64,000 bases of DNA from Bidens hawaiensis (GCA_021521415.1 JAIQDT010000061.1:2666001-2730000), one strand, 5' to 3'. Positions 34,480-47,095 are shown, counted from the stretch's first letter. A program made the numbers and translations. Notes: a model not told the origin generated them from the sequence alone.

Positions 34480-37400
34480 ATGGCCTTTAAATTTGAAAAG
34501 AGGCACAATATGTGCGCTCAATTGGATCTAGATGATGAAAATATGGAGTTAGAAGTCATGATAAATATCCTACGAAACTCCAATCTACGACTGGTGCTGA
34601 CAGAAAACCCCACACTCTACAGGAACCATCTTACGGAGTTTTGGCAGTCCGCGACCTATGTCAATGACATAAATGGGAAGAGGATCGAGGCATCTGTGTT
34701 AAACAATGATATTGAAATTACAAAGGCTTCCATTCGAGCTGCTTTAAACCTCAATGACAACTTTGAAGCTCAACAACTGTATTCAGTTCCAAGATTGCTG
34801 CGAATTTTTCAAGAGATGATGGGATACCAAGGGGATGTTAAGGAGGGACAATTTAAGAAAGGGAGTTTTCCTTTAATCTACCGATTCCTGATTCATCATG
34901 TGATTCAATCCCTATCTCCTCGAAGAGGGACTTGGACTTTGCTGAGTAGAGAGCTCGGGTCCTTTACTGTAGCTATCTTGTATCAGCAGCCCTTTAATAT
35001 TTTGAGACTTATCTTTCAAGGGCTAGTTTCAAATGCAGAGAAGCCAGTCAATCTATGATTTCTAATGTATCCACGTTTTCTACAAATTTTATTCAACAGA
35101 GCTCTATCGGAAATTGAAAGAACAGGACAAGTTTTGAGGTTGCAGGACCCAAATATCTACAAGCGCATGAAAGATGCAAAGAGTAAGTTCATTGATAATG
35201 ATGAATGGGATGTGCTTCCATGGTTACTTGTACCAGCTCTCAGGGCTATTGATGTTACAAGGTCCCCTGGAAACAGTGATGAGGAGGATAGAGTTGGTAT
35301 GGATGATGATGGTGATGATAATGATAATGATGATGGTGATGAGGGTGGTAATGACATGTTGGTTGGTAGTAATGATGTGCCTTTAATTGAACAGACTGCA
35401 CAAGAGGAAGTCATTGCAGAGGTTGAAGTACAGGAGGAGACCAATGAGCCGATGGATAAGGATGTGTTTGTTGCTCAGGTTGTATCAGATGTTGCTGACT
35501 AATCAACCAAGATCACTCCACCAGACTGCCCACCACCTGCAGTTCGCCATGATGACACAGAGTCTGTTGAGACAGAGGATGAAAATAATGATGTTAATGA
35601 TGATGTTCCTGCTTCTCCAGCAACCACTGAACCTCTTGTATCTGATAATGATCAAATCAATGACATTCCTTCACCACTTTTTTCCACCCAACCAATTTAA
35701 GACCAACCAATCACTGAACCACATAAAGTCCCATCCCGTGACACTGCAGAGTCTCAACCTTTTTCTGAACCAACTTCAAAACCAAATGTTGAAACCCCAC
35801 AATCAAGCCCAGATCTTTATGAAGTTGTGTGTGAAAATGCAAGGCTTGAGTTTGAGAACATTATGCTAAGAGAACAGAATGCCATTCTGGCATCAAGAAA
35901 CTCGACTCTAGGGACTGCTCTGAATGAAGCATTACTGAAAATTCGAACCCTTGAGGGGCAGCCTGAGGTTGAGAAGACCTCAGATGCACCAAAATAGGGG
36001 GAGAAACCTGAATGTGTAGAGAGCTTAAACGTAATTGGAAAAATGTATGAAAGTACTGATGAAGAGATTGTAGAGGAGAATATGGAGGTTGCTCCATCAT
36101 ATGATTTACACATGTTAAATCAAGCATATGATGAGGAAGAGTCTTAGGGGGAAGATAAAGAAAGTGAAGAAACAAAAGAAGAAAAATTGAAAAGAAAAGA
36201 TAAGGGAAAGGGGGTTGCACATACAGATGATGATTTACACCCGCTGCCCCAGCATACAGTTCAATCTGAGGATATACTGTTTAAAGAAGATGTGGTTGAT
36301 CCGGATGTAGCTGAAGTTGAATCAGTAAATACAACAATCAATCTTATGAATGAAGAATTGGAAGCACTAGAGAGAGAAAAGATAAATCAAGAGGAGGAGG
36401 AAATTCCTCAGGAGGTGATAGAAGCCATAATAAAATTAAAAGACAAAGAGGAGGCAGATAAGAGGAAATTAAAAGAAGCTGATGCAGCAATCAAGGCGAC
36501 AATTGATGCCTTGAATGAAAGTTTGAATGTTGACCAACAAGAAAGTGAACAAGACAAGGTTGCAGAACCTGTGATTACTGAGCCTGAAGTGAATGAGGAT
36601 GAACTGGGCTTGGGTCCTGTCACAAATGAAGAAGATGAGACTATTGAGATCTCAGCAAGTACAATGGTCAAACTGGTAATAATGAAAGATATAACACTCA
36701 TACTAAACAACCCAGTAAGACATCACCCAGATAAAGTAACAGCAGCAAGGAAAGCACAACAAGAATTCATCAATATGGGTAGAGAAAGAGAACAGAGAGT
36801 GGACGAACAACACGAACTAAATGAGCCCATTATTGAAGAAGTTACTGAAGAACCTGCAGACACCCACACAGTTGAAACTGAAAATGATGAATCTGAGTCA
36901 ATTGATGAAGAAATCATTCTAGAAGAACCAGAGGTTAAACAACACAAAAATGACACTTCCACTCCAACCCAATTTGGTCCAAAAAGAAAATCCTCATCTG
37001 AAATTGAGAAACCAAAGCCAAAGAGACAAAAATTTGTGAAGAAGATGGTATATAAACTTCGGTCAGAAATACTTGAACAGAGAGGAAGAGCTCAATCCAT
37101 GCAAAATGAAGAACCCATGATTGATGCTCTTCATGATCTTAAAGAAGAAGCTGACTTAAAAGTTGAGGTGGAGAAAGAGGAAAGTGTGAAGAATACTGAG
37201 AAAACAAACGAAGATGATGAATATCTAATTAGTTTGGGCTATGATCCACTTTATCTTCAAAGACTATCAGGAGAGGATGTAGCAAAAGAAGCTGAGGGTT
37301 GGAAAGTGAGGAAAGGAAAACGAGAAGTACTAATAAAGGCTGGTCACAAGCCTGCATTCCTCAACTTACAACCATTTGACAAGATTGATAGTTTATACAA

Positions 37401-38275
37401 AAGGACTCTCACAGAGGATCTATCTGAGTATGTGAGGAAGATGTCCAAAAGAAAGGAAGAGAAAGAAAAGAAATTCACAGAATCAGATAGTAGCAGAAAA
37501 AGGACTGAAAAGAAACAAAAAGATGAAGAAAGTATGAATCCTTGAAGTCAAAGCATAAGGATATCAAATTTCTCCAACTTTATGGATACAAGTATATTCA
37601 GTTGATAAATCTCTCTCATGAAGAACTAAAAAGAACAATACAACAAGTGAAAGACTCACAAGGATCAAGCTAGTCAAGAAAAATATGAGAGAGAACAGGA
37701 GCTGAAAATGAGGATGCAGAAAGAAAAGGAAGAAAAGGAAAAGAAAGATCAAGAAGAAAAGAGGTGGTTTGAGGACCGTCAGAGAATGGAAATTTTGAAA
37801 GCATTTGTAATAGATAAAGGGATGTCACAAGAACAGTTTCAGAACATGCCTCTTGATCAGTTAATGGAAATATATCACATAGAGCAGAGGATGTATCTTG
37901 AAACATAGAGGAAGTTACAGGACGATAGAAGGAGGGCTGAAAAAGAGGTTCATGCAGAGATGATGAATGCCCTCCATAAAAAGGGAGTTAAAATGACAAG
38001 ACTGTTGATGCAAACAGAAGATACAATAAAGAGATGGTATGTTGAAGAGGGTCTTGACAAGATAAAGAAAGCTGAAATTGGGAGCTCAAGCAGAACCCCT
38101 AGGTCAGAAAGTGTGAGGCTTGTGCAGCCAAGGAACTTGAATTTGCCCACACGTCTCTACTTTGACAGATGCTTCTGACTCCTCAGAGCTTGACATGTTG
38201 AAAGAAAGAGCTGAGTATGTGAAAAGACTGAAGATAGCAGCTGAAGCCAGGAGCAGAGGAAGCAGATAGCAGAAG
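34480..38275 (+). pseudogene. A2 extra (env-position) ORF, broken
   Basis: The position between pol and the 3' LTR is that of the Sirevirus 'env-like' gene. The frame starts MAFKFEKRHNMCAQLDLDDE. The first 230 codons hold a domain shared with the C extra ORF (FWQ at residues 54-56; MYPRFLQ just after the stop at 35056-35058). Then follow an acidic region with a GATGATGATAAT-rich stretch (about 35280-35390), a heptad region, and Glu/Lys-rich segments (36187-37545, and to 38180). Stops occur at 35056, 35500, 35698, 35995, 36146, 37543 and later. Compared with A3, about 500 bp before the C-terminus are missing (junction near 38166). No signal peptide or membrane helix is visible. Function unknown. 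Confidence 0.75.
35993..36156 (+). promoter_or_regulatory. Two internal polypurine-tract-like sequences in A2
   Basis: ATAGGGGGAGAAAC (about 35994-36007) and TTAGGGGGAAGAT (36144-36156) resemble the true tract CTAGGGGGGAGA at 38474-38485. Both create in-frame TAG stops in the extra ORF. The segment carrying them is absent from A3. Sireviruses have been reported to carry multiple polypurine tracts. Confidence 0.5.
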
Positions 38276-38473
38276 GAGCTAAAGGATTATAGATTTTATT
38301 TCTGTTTATCTTTGTATTTTGATTAATTTGTAAAAACTTTAGTTTGTAATGCCCATGAGGCAGAATTCCAATTATGTAATGAAATGACATGTTCTTAAAT
38401 GATTTATCTTGAAATCTGATATATGTGTAACTCTATGCAGGTATGTTTTGGTGCATCTGAGCTTGTTCCAATC
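38276..38473 (+). other. A2 3' untranslated region
   Basis: A short non-coding stretch between the extra ORF and the polypurine tract. Its counterpart is at 40741-40959 on the minus strand in A3. Confidence 0.6.
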
Positions 38474-38485
38474 TAGGGGGGAGAT
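38474..38485 (+). promoter_or_regulatory. Polypurine tract of A2
   Basis: CTAGGGGGGAGAT stands directly against the TGTTGG start of the 3' LTR. It is the plus-strand primer site of reverse transcription. Confidence 0.85.
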
Positions 38486-39533
38486 TGTTGGGTCGGATTT
38501 TCTACAAGGAAGATTGGAATCTTCTCAACCTCCTCAGAAACGGCTAAGTATGGAATTCGAGCAAGCCCAGACGATCGAGCATGGTTTTTACTACTTCGAG
38601 CAAGGTTCTGAACCTTAAATGGTTGATTCTTCTAAGTGTTAAAGGCTTTGAACAAGCTACACTTCAACGAGCAAGAGTATTCTTCTATCGAGCATGGATT
38701 GCCAATCAAGCAAACAGCTTGATCATACAAGTTCTAACCAAGTGTTACGAGCACAGGATGATCAAGCACATGGGGACAAGCATGGATGCAATAAGAGGAT
38801 GTCACGTGAATCAAAGCAAAGACTTAGAGCATAATTCAGTTACCGAGCAAGATTTATATCCGAGCATGCTAAAGAATGCTGAATAAGAAAAGCTGAAGAC
38901 ATCAAGAAGAATGAGCTTGCTCGATGGACTTATTCGAGCAAAGCTTGAACAAGTCAAGAGGAACGAAGCTTACTCAAAGGGAATATGTATTCTTTGAAAG
39001 AGAATATATTCCAAGTAAAGTCTGCTCGAGGACATTCACCAAGCACACATAGTATAGAAAGTTTACTTGAGCAAGGTATGTACCTTGCTCGAGGATTGTA
39101 ACACTTGTATTTGATTTTTCTTTCATTATGTAATGATTAAGACTTCTGGAAGGAATGTCAGGGTCTATAAATAGACGTCCTAGGATACCTTTTTGGGCAC
39201 GGATTTTCCAGACGGAATACAGGCTGGCACGCACTGATTACGAAAAACCTTCCATTTTGTTTGTCGTACAATAGCCGCCGCCGTCACACAAAACCCTAAA
39301 CATTCCATTCACTGTTTCATTAATGAATCATTAAATATAGTGAATCTTTCTCTCTGAAATAGAATTTACTGATTATCATTTACTGTTTTGTGTTTGATCA
39401 TTGTTCACAATCCTTCATTCCCAATCATTGGATATCCTGATTCCGCCGGGATATTCAATCGGTCTTTGGGTATTCTAGTCGGTGTGTTCTTGTCGAACCT
39501 TGCTAAGGTTTCACCCGACTCACGATCATGACA
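38486..39533 (+). repeat. 3' LTR of A2
   Basis: 1048 bp, from TGTTGGGTCGG to ACGATCATGACA. TATA at 39166-39174. It differs from the 5' LTR at about 40 sites. The target duplication TAAAT follows. Confidence 0.92.
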
Positions 39534-39538
39534 TAAAT

Positions 39539-39687
39539 GCTCACTGCTGAACACAAAGGACTATCTTAACAAATTCCAATCAAAATCTTTGGATTGTTTC
39601 TTTATGGGATATTCAGCTCAATCAAAGGCTTACAGAGTTTATGTCAAGGAGCACATGGTGGTCATTGAGTCCTCAGATATAATCTTC
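39539..39687 (+). pseudogene. A1 integrase/RT-linker fragment between A2 and A3
   Basis: It encodes CSLLNTKDYLNKFQSKSLDC and YRVYVKEHMVVIES, which continue A1 integrase exactly from the point where A2 entered (21868), by comparison with A2 28942-29100 and A3. It ends at TCTTC (39683-39687), the left flank of A3. Confidence 0.88.
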
Positions 39688-40728
39688 TGTCAGGACCGTG
39701 AGTTGGGTGAAACTTCGAAAGGTTGACAAGAACACACCGACTCCGTTTACCCAAAAGCCTGTTGAATATCCCGGCGGAATCAGGATATCCAGCAAGTGGG
39801 AACAAAGGAGTGAAGGAATAAACAACAAGCACGAAACGTAGATGAATAATCAGTAAGAACGATTTCAAGACAAAGATTCACTGTATTTAATAACTCATTA
39901 ATGGAACAGTGTAAGGAATGTCTAGGGTTTCGTGTGACGACGCAGGTGGCAGCTATACAAGGAAACAATAGAATATTCCTTTAGAATGTTTTCCGTACAG
40001 AGCGCTGTGTGAAAAGCCGTCTACTAAATGGAAACCTAGGACCCTATTTATAGACCCTGACATTCCTTTTAGAATTTCCTAATCATTACATAATGAAATA
40101 GAAAATAATACAAGTGTTGAGTCCTCGAGCAAGGTAACTATCTTGCTCGAGCATACTCACTATGCTAGGTATACTCGATGTGTGTCTTCGAGCGTATTTT
40201 ACTTTGAATATATTCTCTTTCGGAGAATATATTCTCCTCCAGTAATCTTCGTTCTTCTTGACTTGTCCATGCTTTGCTCGAACTAGTCCATCGAGCAAGC
40301 TCATTCTTCTTGATGTCTTCAGCTTTACTTATTCAGCAATCTTTTGCATGCTCAGATGTAAATCTTGCTTGGGAACTGAACTGTGCTCGAAATCCTTGCT
40401 TTGATCACTTGACATCTTCTTATTGCATCCAAGCTTGTCCACATGTGCTCGATCATCCTGTGCTCATAACACTTGGTTAAAACTTGTATGATTAAGCTGT
40501 TTGCTCGATTGGCAATCCATGCTTGATAAAAGAATACTCTTGCTCGTTGAAGTGTAGCTTGCTCGAAGCCTTAACACTTAGAAGAATCAACCATTTAAGG
40601 TTCTGAAGACCTTGCCCGAAGTAGTAAACCATGCTCGATCGCCTAAGCTTGCTCGAAGTCCATACTTAGCCATTTTCTGAGGAGGTTGAGAAGATTCCAA
40701 TCTTTCTTATCAAAAATCCAACCCAACA
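39688..40728 (-). repeat. 3' LTR of A3
   Basis: On the minus strand it runs from TGTTGGGTTGG (40728) to ...CACGGTCCTGACA (39688), 1041 bp. TATA on the minus strand at 40054-40062. The palindromic CTCGAGCAAG...CTTGCTCGAG pair is at 40125-40152. It forms, with the A2 3' LTR, an inverted pair separated by only 154 bp. Confidence 0.9.
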
Positions 40729-40740
40729 ATCTCCCCCTAG
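40729..40740 (-). promoter_or_regulatory. Polypurine tract of A3
   Basis: CTAGGGGGAGAT on the minus strand, directly against the LTR. Confidence 0.85.
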
Positions 40741-40959
40741 ATTGGAACAAGCTCAGATGCACCAAAAATATACCTGCATAGAGTTACACATGTATCAGAC
40801 ATATAATATATATCATTTAAGAACATGTCATTTCATTACATAATCAGGAATTCTGCCTCTTGGGCATTACAAATTAAAGTTTTCATTCATCAAGCATAAA
40901 ATAAAAAGAATTTACAAAGATAAACAGAAACAAAACAATCGTCAATTTGCTCCATTCTT

Positions 40960-43900
40960 TTATCTTCTTCCTCTGCTCCTAGCATCAGATCTTTCCTTAA
41001 GTCTCTTGACATAGGCAGCCCTTTGTTTGAGCATGTCGAGCTTTGAGGAATCGGAGGCATCACTTGGAAATCTTGCATTAATTCGATCGTGTAAGTCTTG
41101 TCGATGCATGAATTTGAGATCTTCATCACGTCTTATCACCGCAATAGGTATTCCAGACTCATTTCTCATGGTAGTGGAATCATCGTGTTGATTGTACGTT
41201 ATGTATGTGATCCTCCCGAATTGTTGTACCTCTGAGTTTGGTTCCTGCATAACCTTTCCCATAGCCAAGCACTCTTTCAAGGTCTTCCTTTTGTGGTGTG
41301 AGCTGCTTGCTTGTGTTCTTTGCTTCTTCAAGTCAAAGAGGGAGAGCTCAGATATGTGTACTTCATTTCTCTTTTCTTTTTCTTCAGGAATGGAAATCCC
41401 CTTTCTGCCTGTTCTTTTAAGAATTTAGAGAGATCATTCCTTTGTTAACCAGATGGCTTACTTCTAATTTGATTATCATACAATGTTAGTTTAGTCATCC
41501 TAGTCAGTTGTTCCTTTGTGAAATTTCTCAAATCATCCCTAAAGATGATGAGATGTTCTTCCTTATCTTCACTTACAGCCCTTAAGGTCTTTGATCTTTT
41601 GTCGAAGTAGAGATGTGTGGGAAAATTTAAGTTCCTTGGCGGCACTGGCCTCACACTCTCAGACCTTGGGGTTCTGCTCGAGCTCCCTATATGAGTTGTC
41701 TTTGTTTTATCGAGCACTTCTTCTACATACCATCTTTTAATAGTTTCTTCTGTTTGCACCAACAACCTTGACATTTTTACTCCCTTCTTGTGGAGAGTAC
41801 TTATCATTTCAGCATGTACTTCTTCTTCAGCTCTCCTCCTATCTTCCTGCAATTTTCTCTGTGTTTCAATATACAGTTTCTGCTCTCTATTATATATTTC
41901 CTTTAGTTTTTCAAGAGGCATGTTCTGAAACTGTTCTTCTGTCACTCCTTTCTCCATCACAATCCTTTTTAACGTATTTACCCTCTGAGGGTCTTCAAAC
42001 CACTTCTTTGCCTCTTCTTCCTTCTTCTTAGCCTCCTCTCTTTCTCTTGCCAATCTCAATTTTAGCTCTTATTCTCTTTGATATTCTTCCTGACTTTTCT
42101 TGTCTTTATGAGAGGCTTTTACAAGTTGAATTTTTCTCTTCAGTTCTTCATGAGAGAGATTATTAAGAAGTTGTAGCTGTAGCCGTACAGTTGGAGAAAT
42201 TTTATATCATTGTGTTTTGCCTTCAATGACTCATATTCTTTTTCATCCCTTGCTTTCTTCTCAGTCCTTTTCTTACTACTGTCAGACTCTTTCAATACTT
42301 TTTCTCTCTCTGCCTTCTTTGCTACCTTCTTCACATAGTCTATGATATCCTCTACAAGAGCTCTTTTGTAGAGTCTATCAATCTTATCAAAGGGTTGCAA
42401 GTTAAGAAACGCAGGTTTGTGACCAATCTTCATTAACAATTCTCTTTTGGTCTTTCTTGTTCTCCAACCCTCAGCTTCCTTTGTTACTTTTTCTTCAGAT
42501 AATCTTTGAAGATATAATGGATCATATCCCAAACTGATCAAATAATCTTTATCTTCATTTTCTTTTTCAGCTTCCTTCAACTCATCCTCATCTTCATTCT
42601 CATCATTCAAATTAACAGTCTCATCAAGGTCATGGAGAGCCTCAATCATTGGTTCATCATTTCGTGTATATTGAGCTCTCCTACTCTCTTCAAGCTTGTC
42701 TAACCTTAATTTGTACACCATCTTCTTCACTGATTTCTGTCTTTTAGCTTTTGATGTCTTAACTTCAGATATAGCTTTTCTTTTCAAAGATGATTGAGTT
42801 GGAGTGGATGTGTCAGGTTGCTCTATTTCAGTTTCTGGTTCTTCAATAATGATTTCCTCATCTACTGACTCAGATTTTTCAATACCAGATTCATCTGCAT
42901 GAGTCTTTTTTGATTCTTCAGTTACTTGTTGAATGATAGGCTCATTTGGTTCCACATGCTCCTCAACTCTTGGTTCTCCTTCTTTGCTCAAATTAATGAA
43001 GTTTTGTTGAGCCTTTCTTGCTGCTATTACTATCTCTGGATGATGTCTCTCTGGGTTATTTAGAATGAGTGTAATATCCTTCATTATTACCAGTTTAACC
43101 ATAGTACTTGCTGAGATTTCAATGGTTTCATCTTCTTCATAGATAATTGGTCCCAATCCAAGTTCTTGTTCTGGTTCACTGGTTATTGGTTCTTCAGGTT
43201 CGGTGATAACGGGCTCTTCACTCTGCGTAGGTTCTTGTTCAACATCATTCATGTTTGCTTTAAGAGCTTCAATTGTCGCTTTAAAAGCATCATCTGCCTC
43301 TTTTATCATCCTTTCATCTTCTTGATCTTTTTCTTCATGTTTATTAAGGCTTCAATGACTTCCTAAGGGATTTCCTCTTCCTCTTCTTGATCCAAAGATT
43401 CTAATTCTTCATTTATTAATCTCATAGCAGTCTTCACAGATTCAACTTCTGCTATGTCTGGATCAATTATATTTTCTCTGTGCAATATGTCATCAGATTG
43501 AACTATATGTTGGGGCAGGGGGTGTAGATCATCATCTGTAATTGTAGGTTGATCCTAAATATGTGCATCTTGAGTGGGTTGGGATGGCTTAGTAGGGGAT
43601 GGTGAAGAGGTAACATCGTCATTTTCAGCCTCCGTCTCAACAGACTCTATGTCAACATGGTGAACTGCAGATGGTGGTGAGTCTGGTAGAGTTATCTTGT
43701 TTACTGTGTCTGCAACATCTGATACAACTTGAGCGACAAAAACATCCTCATCCATCGGCTCTGCATCTTGGTTGACCACAACCTCATCTTGCTCATCTGT
43801 CTCCTCCTGCACATCTACCTCTGCAATAATTTCCTCTTGTGTAGCCTATTCAATTAAAGGCACATCTACCTCAATTGCCTCCTGTGCAGCATCGTCATGT

Positions 43901-44770
43901 CATTTCCCGCCTCAGCACCATCATCATCATTACCATTACCATCATCTTTTGTACCATCACTGTCTTTAACATCCCTATTCCCTAGAGTCCTTGGTACATC
44001 AATAGCTTCAAATGCTGGTACGAGCAACCATGGTAGTAAATACTATTCATCATTTTCAATAAACTTGCTCTGAGCATCCTTCATTCTTTTGCAAATGTTT
44101 CGATCCTGAAGCCTCAATACTTCACCAGTTTTTTGAAGATCAGGCAAGACCCCGTTTATCAAAATCTGTAGAAATCTTGGATACATGAGAAATCTGTGTC
44201 CTTCTGCCTTCTCTACATTTGAAACCAAACCTTGAACGATAAGTCTTGAAACATTAAAAGGTTGCCTGAACAGTATTGCTACAGTGAGAGTGCCAAGCTC
44301 TCTGCTCAATAAAGTCCACGTCCCTCTCCGAGGAGATAAGGACTGTATGACGTGGTGGATCAGGAACCTGTAGACTAAGGGAAAACTTCCCTTTTGAAAT
44401 TGCCCCTCCTTAACTCTTCCTTGGTAGCCCATAGTCTCTTGAAAGACTCGTAGTAGCCATGGGACTGAGTAAGATGGCTGAACCCCAAAATTATCATTCA
44501 AGTGTAGTGCAGCCTGGATTGATGCTTCTGTTATTTCAATGTCATGGTTTAGAACCGAATCCTCAATTCTTTCTCCATTGACATTGTTGACATATGTTGC
44601 GGAACCCTAAAAATCTGAAATATGATTTCTGTATATCGTGGGGTTTTCTGTCAATGCAACTCGCAGATTGGAGTTGTTTAGAAATTTATCATTGGCTCCA
44701 ACTCGCGATTTTCATCATCTATCTCCAGTTGAGCACACATATTGTGCCGCTTTTTGAATTTAAACGCCAT
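40960..44770 (-). pseudogene. A3 extra (env-position) ORF, broken
   Basis: The ATG is at 44770 (MAFKFKKRHNMCAQL). A stop and frame change follow before the conserved N-terminal domain continues at 44501-44043 (SLSPRRGTWTLLSREL, MYPRFLQILINGVL). Further pieces are at 43812-43555, 43309-42140 (ETIEISASTMVKLVIMKDIT, DYLISLGYDPLYLQRLS), 42059-41445 and 41331-40960, the last ending RLKERSDARSRGRR. The C-terminal part that A2 lost is present here. The segment with polypurine-like tracts seen in A2 is absent. It is highly charged, with coiled-coil-like Glu/Lys heptads and no signal peptide or membrane helix. Function unknown. Confidence 0.75.
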
Positions 44771-44775
44771 CAGTT

Positions 44776-44977
44776 CTGCAGAAATAAGAGAAATGTCAGT
44801 ATACAAAGTTGCAAAACAGGTATAGGAGGATAGACAGATGAGTCATGGCATCTTCAATTAACCAGTTCCGTAGTAACATGAGTACCTGTCAGAACAAGTA
44901 AACAGTTAGTCAATTAGTTCAATTAGTAACCCTAATTTCGAAATCGGTGCGACGATTATCGAATAACGAAGTCTTAC
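44776..44977 (-). other. Putative 5'-leader intron of the A3 extra ORF
   Basis: Donor TTCG|GTAAGA at 44977; branch-like CTGAC; acceptor TTATTTCTGCAG ending at 44776; ATG at 44770. The donor here matches the plant consensus better than in A2. Motif-based inference. Confidence 0.5.
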
Positions 44978-45122
44978 CGAAGTCAAAACAGAGCTAATGG
45001 TTGTAATCGAAGTGAAATTAAGCGAGTATTAGAGCAGCGAACAAAGGGGAGATAGCACGAGCAAAGGGTTTTTTTGTTTAGGTTTGATAGAGAGAGAAAT
45101 GTGTGAAAAACTTTCTAAGTCT

Positions 45123-45132
45123 CCCTTTTATA
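45123..45132 (-). promoter_or_regulatory. Internal TATA box ahead of the A3 extra ORF
   Basis: TATAAAAGGG on the minus strand, 362 bp before the ATG. It has the same CAAACGTTAAG context as A2 and CGAGCA words upstream. Confidence 0.55.
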
Positions 45133-46389
45133 CTTAACGTTTGGGTGGTACAGTACCTCTTTTGTCGTCTAGCACACGACAGTTGTCATTTAATTTCAAA
45201 TTTAATGTACCTCCCTTGCTCGAGCATACAGCCAAATTAAAAGCTGGCTCCCCCTGTACACGAGTACATGGTACAACTCTTTCTCGATGTACTTGGAATA
45301 TTCTGTCCTTGCTCGAGTACATGGTACAACCACTAAGACAAAGCAATATTCCTCTAGACTTGTGCTCGATTACCTTAAATTAATTTACTGAAGAGCATTG
45401 AGTCATACTCGAAGTGTAGTGTGCTCGTATGTACTTGTTAAAATTCATTCAATATTCAATCCTGAGTCACACTAGTAATCTTACCTTTCTCGACTATGCA
45501 TCATGCTCGAGTGTACTTAGAAATTTATCATCTCTACTCTATGCTCGAGACTCATTCCAGTGTTAGTAACTTTGCTCTTGACATCTATATCTCTATATGC
45601 TCTAAGTACACTATGCTCGAAAGCCTTAGTAGATTAAATTTTTCCTATTGTCTACTTCATGAGTTTGCTCGAACTACTTAACATAATGATCATCAAGTTC
45701 CTTAGCTCGAATGCCTATACCTAAGTATCTAGCACACAATAATGCTCAAAATACATGTCTCCTTTCAGGTCTTTATGCTCAAAAACTTAAATCTTAGCTA
45801 GTTACCATGCAATCATGCTCGAAACACATAACACCAATTTTCATAACATAGCAGGTGCTCGAAGATAAGTTGCATGCTTGAAATATGTAGCAGCAAAACG
45901 TCTCATGCCATACTAAAAACAGATAGTCAATTCACACATCTCATAGTATACTCGAAGCAGCAATGCATAAGCAAGTATAGATTCCTTGCTCGAAACACTT
46001 AACTTAAATTTCAATTCAGTTTGAAAACCACAACTTTTATGCCACCGATTCAAGACATGAGTAATCATGTCTTGTGCTTAAAATGTTAACTTTTATCAAA
46101 GAATAATCATCTCATAACAGTAAGTCAAATGAGCAATTTGTTTAAGGTGACATAAGAGATCAAAATTCAGTTCAAAATAAAATTCTTTTTAAGTCAATTG
46201 GAAAGATCTCATCATGGGATTAGACTTTTAAGACATCGATCACACCACTTCATGGTCAGTGTTATTATGACTCAAGTTAGGTTGACAGCAGGTATACTTA
46301 GCATAATGGTCATTGTTTTCTATGATACATTTTAGAGTTCAATTAGAGCATAAGATAGGAATGGTTATCATTATAGCTTCATATTGCCT

Positions 46390-46456
46390 TTAATCTCTTC
46401 TCAAAGCGTATTTAGCTTTCTCCAAATCACCCCGAATTGACTCCGACCCCCTGATG
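46390..46456 (-). promoter_or_regulatory. Conserved non-coding block 2 (A3 copy)
   Basis: On the minus strand: GGAGTCAATTCGGGGTGATT then TGGAGAAAGCTAAATACGCT. It matches element C at about 50 of 56 positions. Confidence 0.75.
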
Positions 46457-46787
46457 CCCTTGTCAAAATTGATTTTTGAATACTAGAGCAGTTATTTATT
46501 TATATTTTGTTTTTGATAACTGACTGTAAGGTTGAACGTTGGACTTACATGCCATCCGGACTTACATGCCTTACATTTAGGGTGTTTAGGACTTACTTGT
46601 ATGCCCCACCCCTGTAGTTCCCTTAGTGCCCCTTAAGTCATGAAATCAGATGACTTATTTATATATATTTTACTTGTGATCTTCTTATACTTTTCAATCT
46701 TTTTCTTTCTCTTTTCTTTTGAGAGGTTTTCCATATATCAATAATTTATTTCTGCTCAAATACTTGATAGATATTTTTATAGTCCAG

Positions 46788-46849
46788 AAACACCAACGGG
46801 CTCGTGTATGATTGGATAATCACCTTTCTGCCTATCATTCAGAGAGATA
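46788..46849 (-). promoter_or_regulatory. Conserved non-coding block 1 (A3 copy)
   Basis: On the minus strand: TGAATGATAGGCAGAAAGG then CAATCATACACGAGCCCGTT. Closest to the element C copy. Confidence 0.75.
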
Positions 46850-47095
46850 TGCTAGAGAACATACCTTATTTTCCAATGTTTCACCACATCATACTTAGCA
46901 AATTTAAGTGTATATCACATATTGCAACTACAGACTATGGAAAGCTACCATACTTTGCCAATGACTGTACTCAAAGCCTTTTGAACTTATAATCCATGGG
47001 TTAGTTATCTTAAATAGTTTTCTATCATTTCCCAATGTAGGTTGGATTCAATTTCCTAGAAAACAGTTTCTTGCTTCCTTGAAGCTGGGGAACTT

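Larger units (their letters stand above)
21869..39533 (+). mobile_element. Sirevirus-like copia element A2, complete with both LTRs, TSD TAAAT
   Basis: The 5' LTR (21869-22916) and 3' LTR (38486-39533) are each 1048 bp and differ at about 40 positions counted by eye (about 4%). The flanks TAAAT (21864-21868) and TAAAT (39534-39538) are a perfect 5-bp duplication. The order is LTR, primer site, gag, pol, 3.2-kb spacer, extra ORF, polypurine tract, LTR. It carries solo LTR 23497-26549, so the native length was about 14.6 kb. Gag lacks the capsid and first zinc knuckle, and pol and the extra ORF have multiple stops, so it is a dead copy. Confidence 0.92.
13246..39687 (+). mobile_element. Sirevirus-like copia element A1 (interrupted, 3' end beyond A3)
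   Basis: A1 is the outer host element. It has a 5' LTR 13246-14285, primer site, gag (14394-15546 and 18667-20702), protease/integrase (20703-21868), and an integrase remainder at 39539-39687. Its interruptions are the solo LTR 15547-18666, the complete element A2 (21869-39533) and A3 from 39688. The jump from integrase codons at 21863 to the matching continuation at 39539 shows that these were once contiguous. RT, RNase H and its 3' LTR are not in the window and should lie beyond A3. Many stops show it is old. Its 5' flank is TGTTC (13241-13245); the partner duplication is outside the window. Confidence 0.85.
44771..47090 (-). other. A3 spacer, extra-ORF side, no gene
   Basis: Non-coding on both strands. 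From about 45200 to 46000 it is rich in TGCTCGA/TCGAGCA words. It contains block 2 at 46390-46456 and block 1 at 46788-46849 on the minus strand. It continues, after element C, at 59474-60328. Summed length (about 3.2 kb) equals the A2 spacer. Confidence 0.75.
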
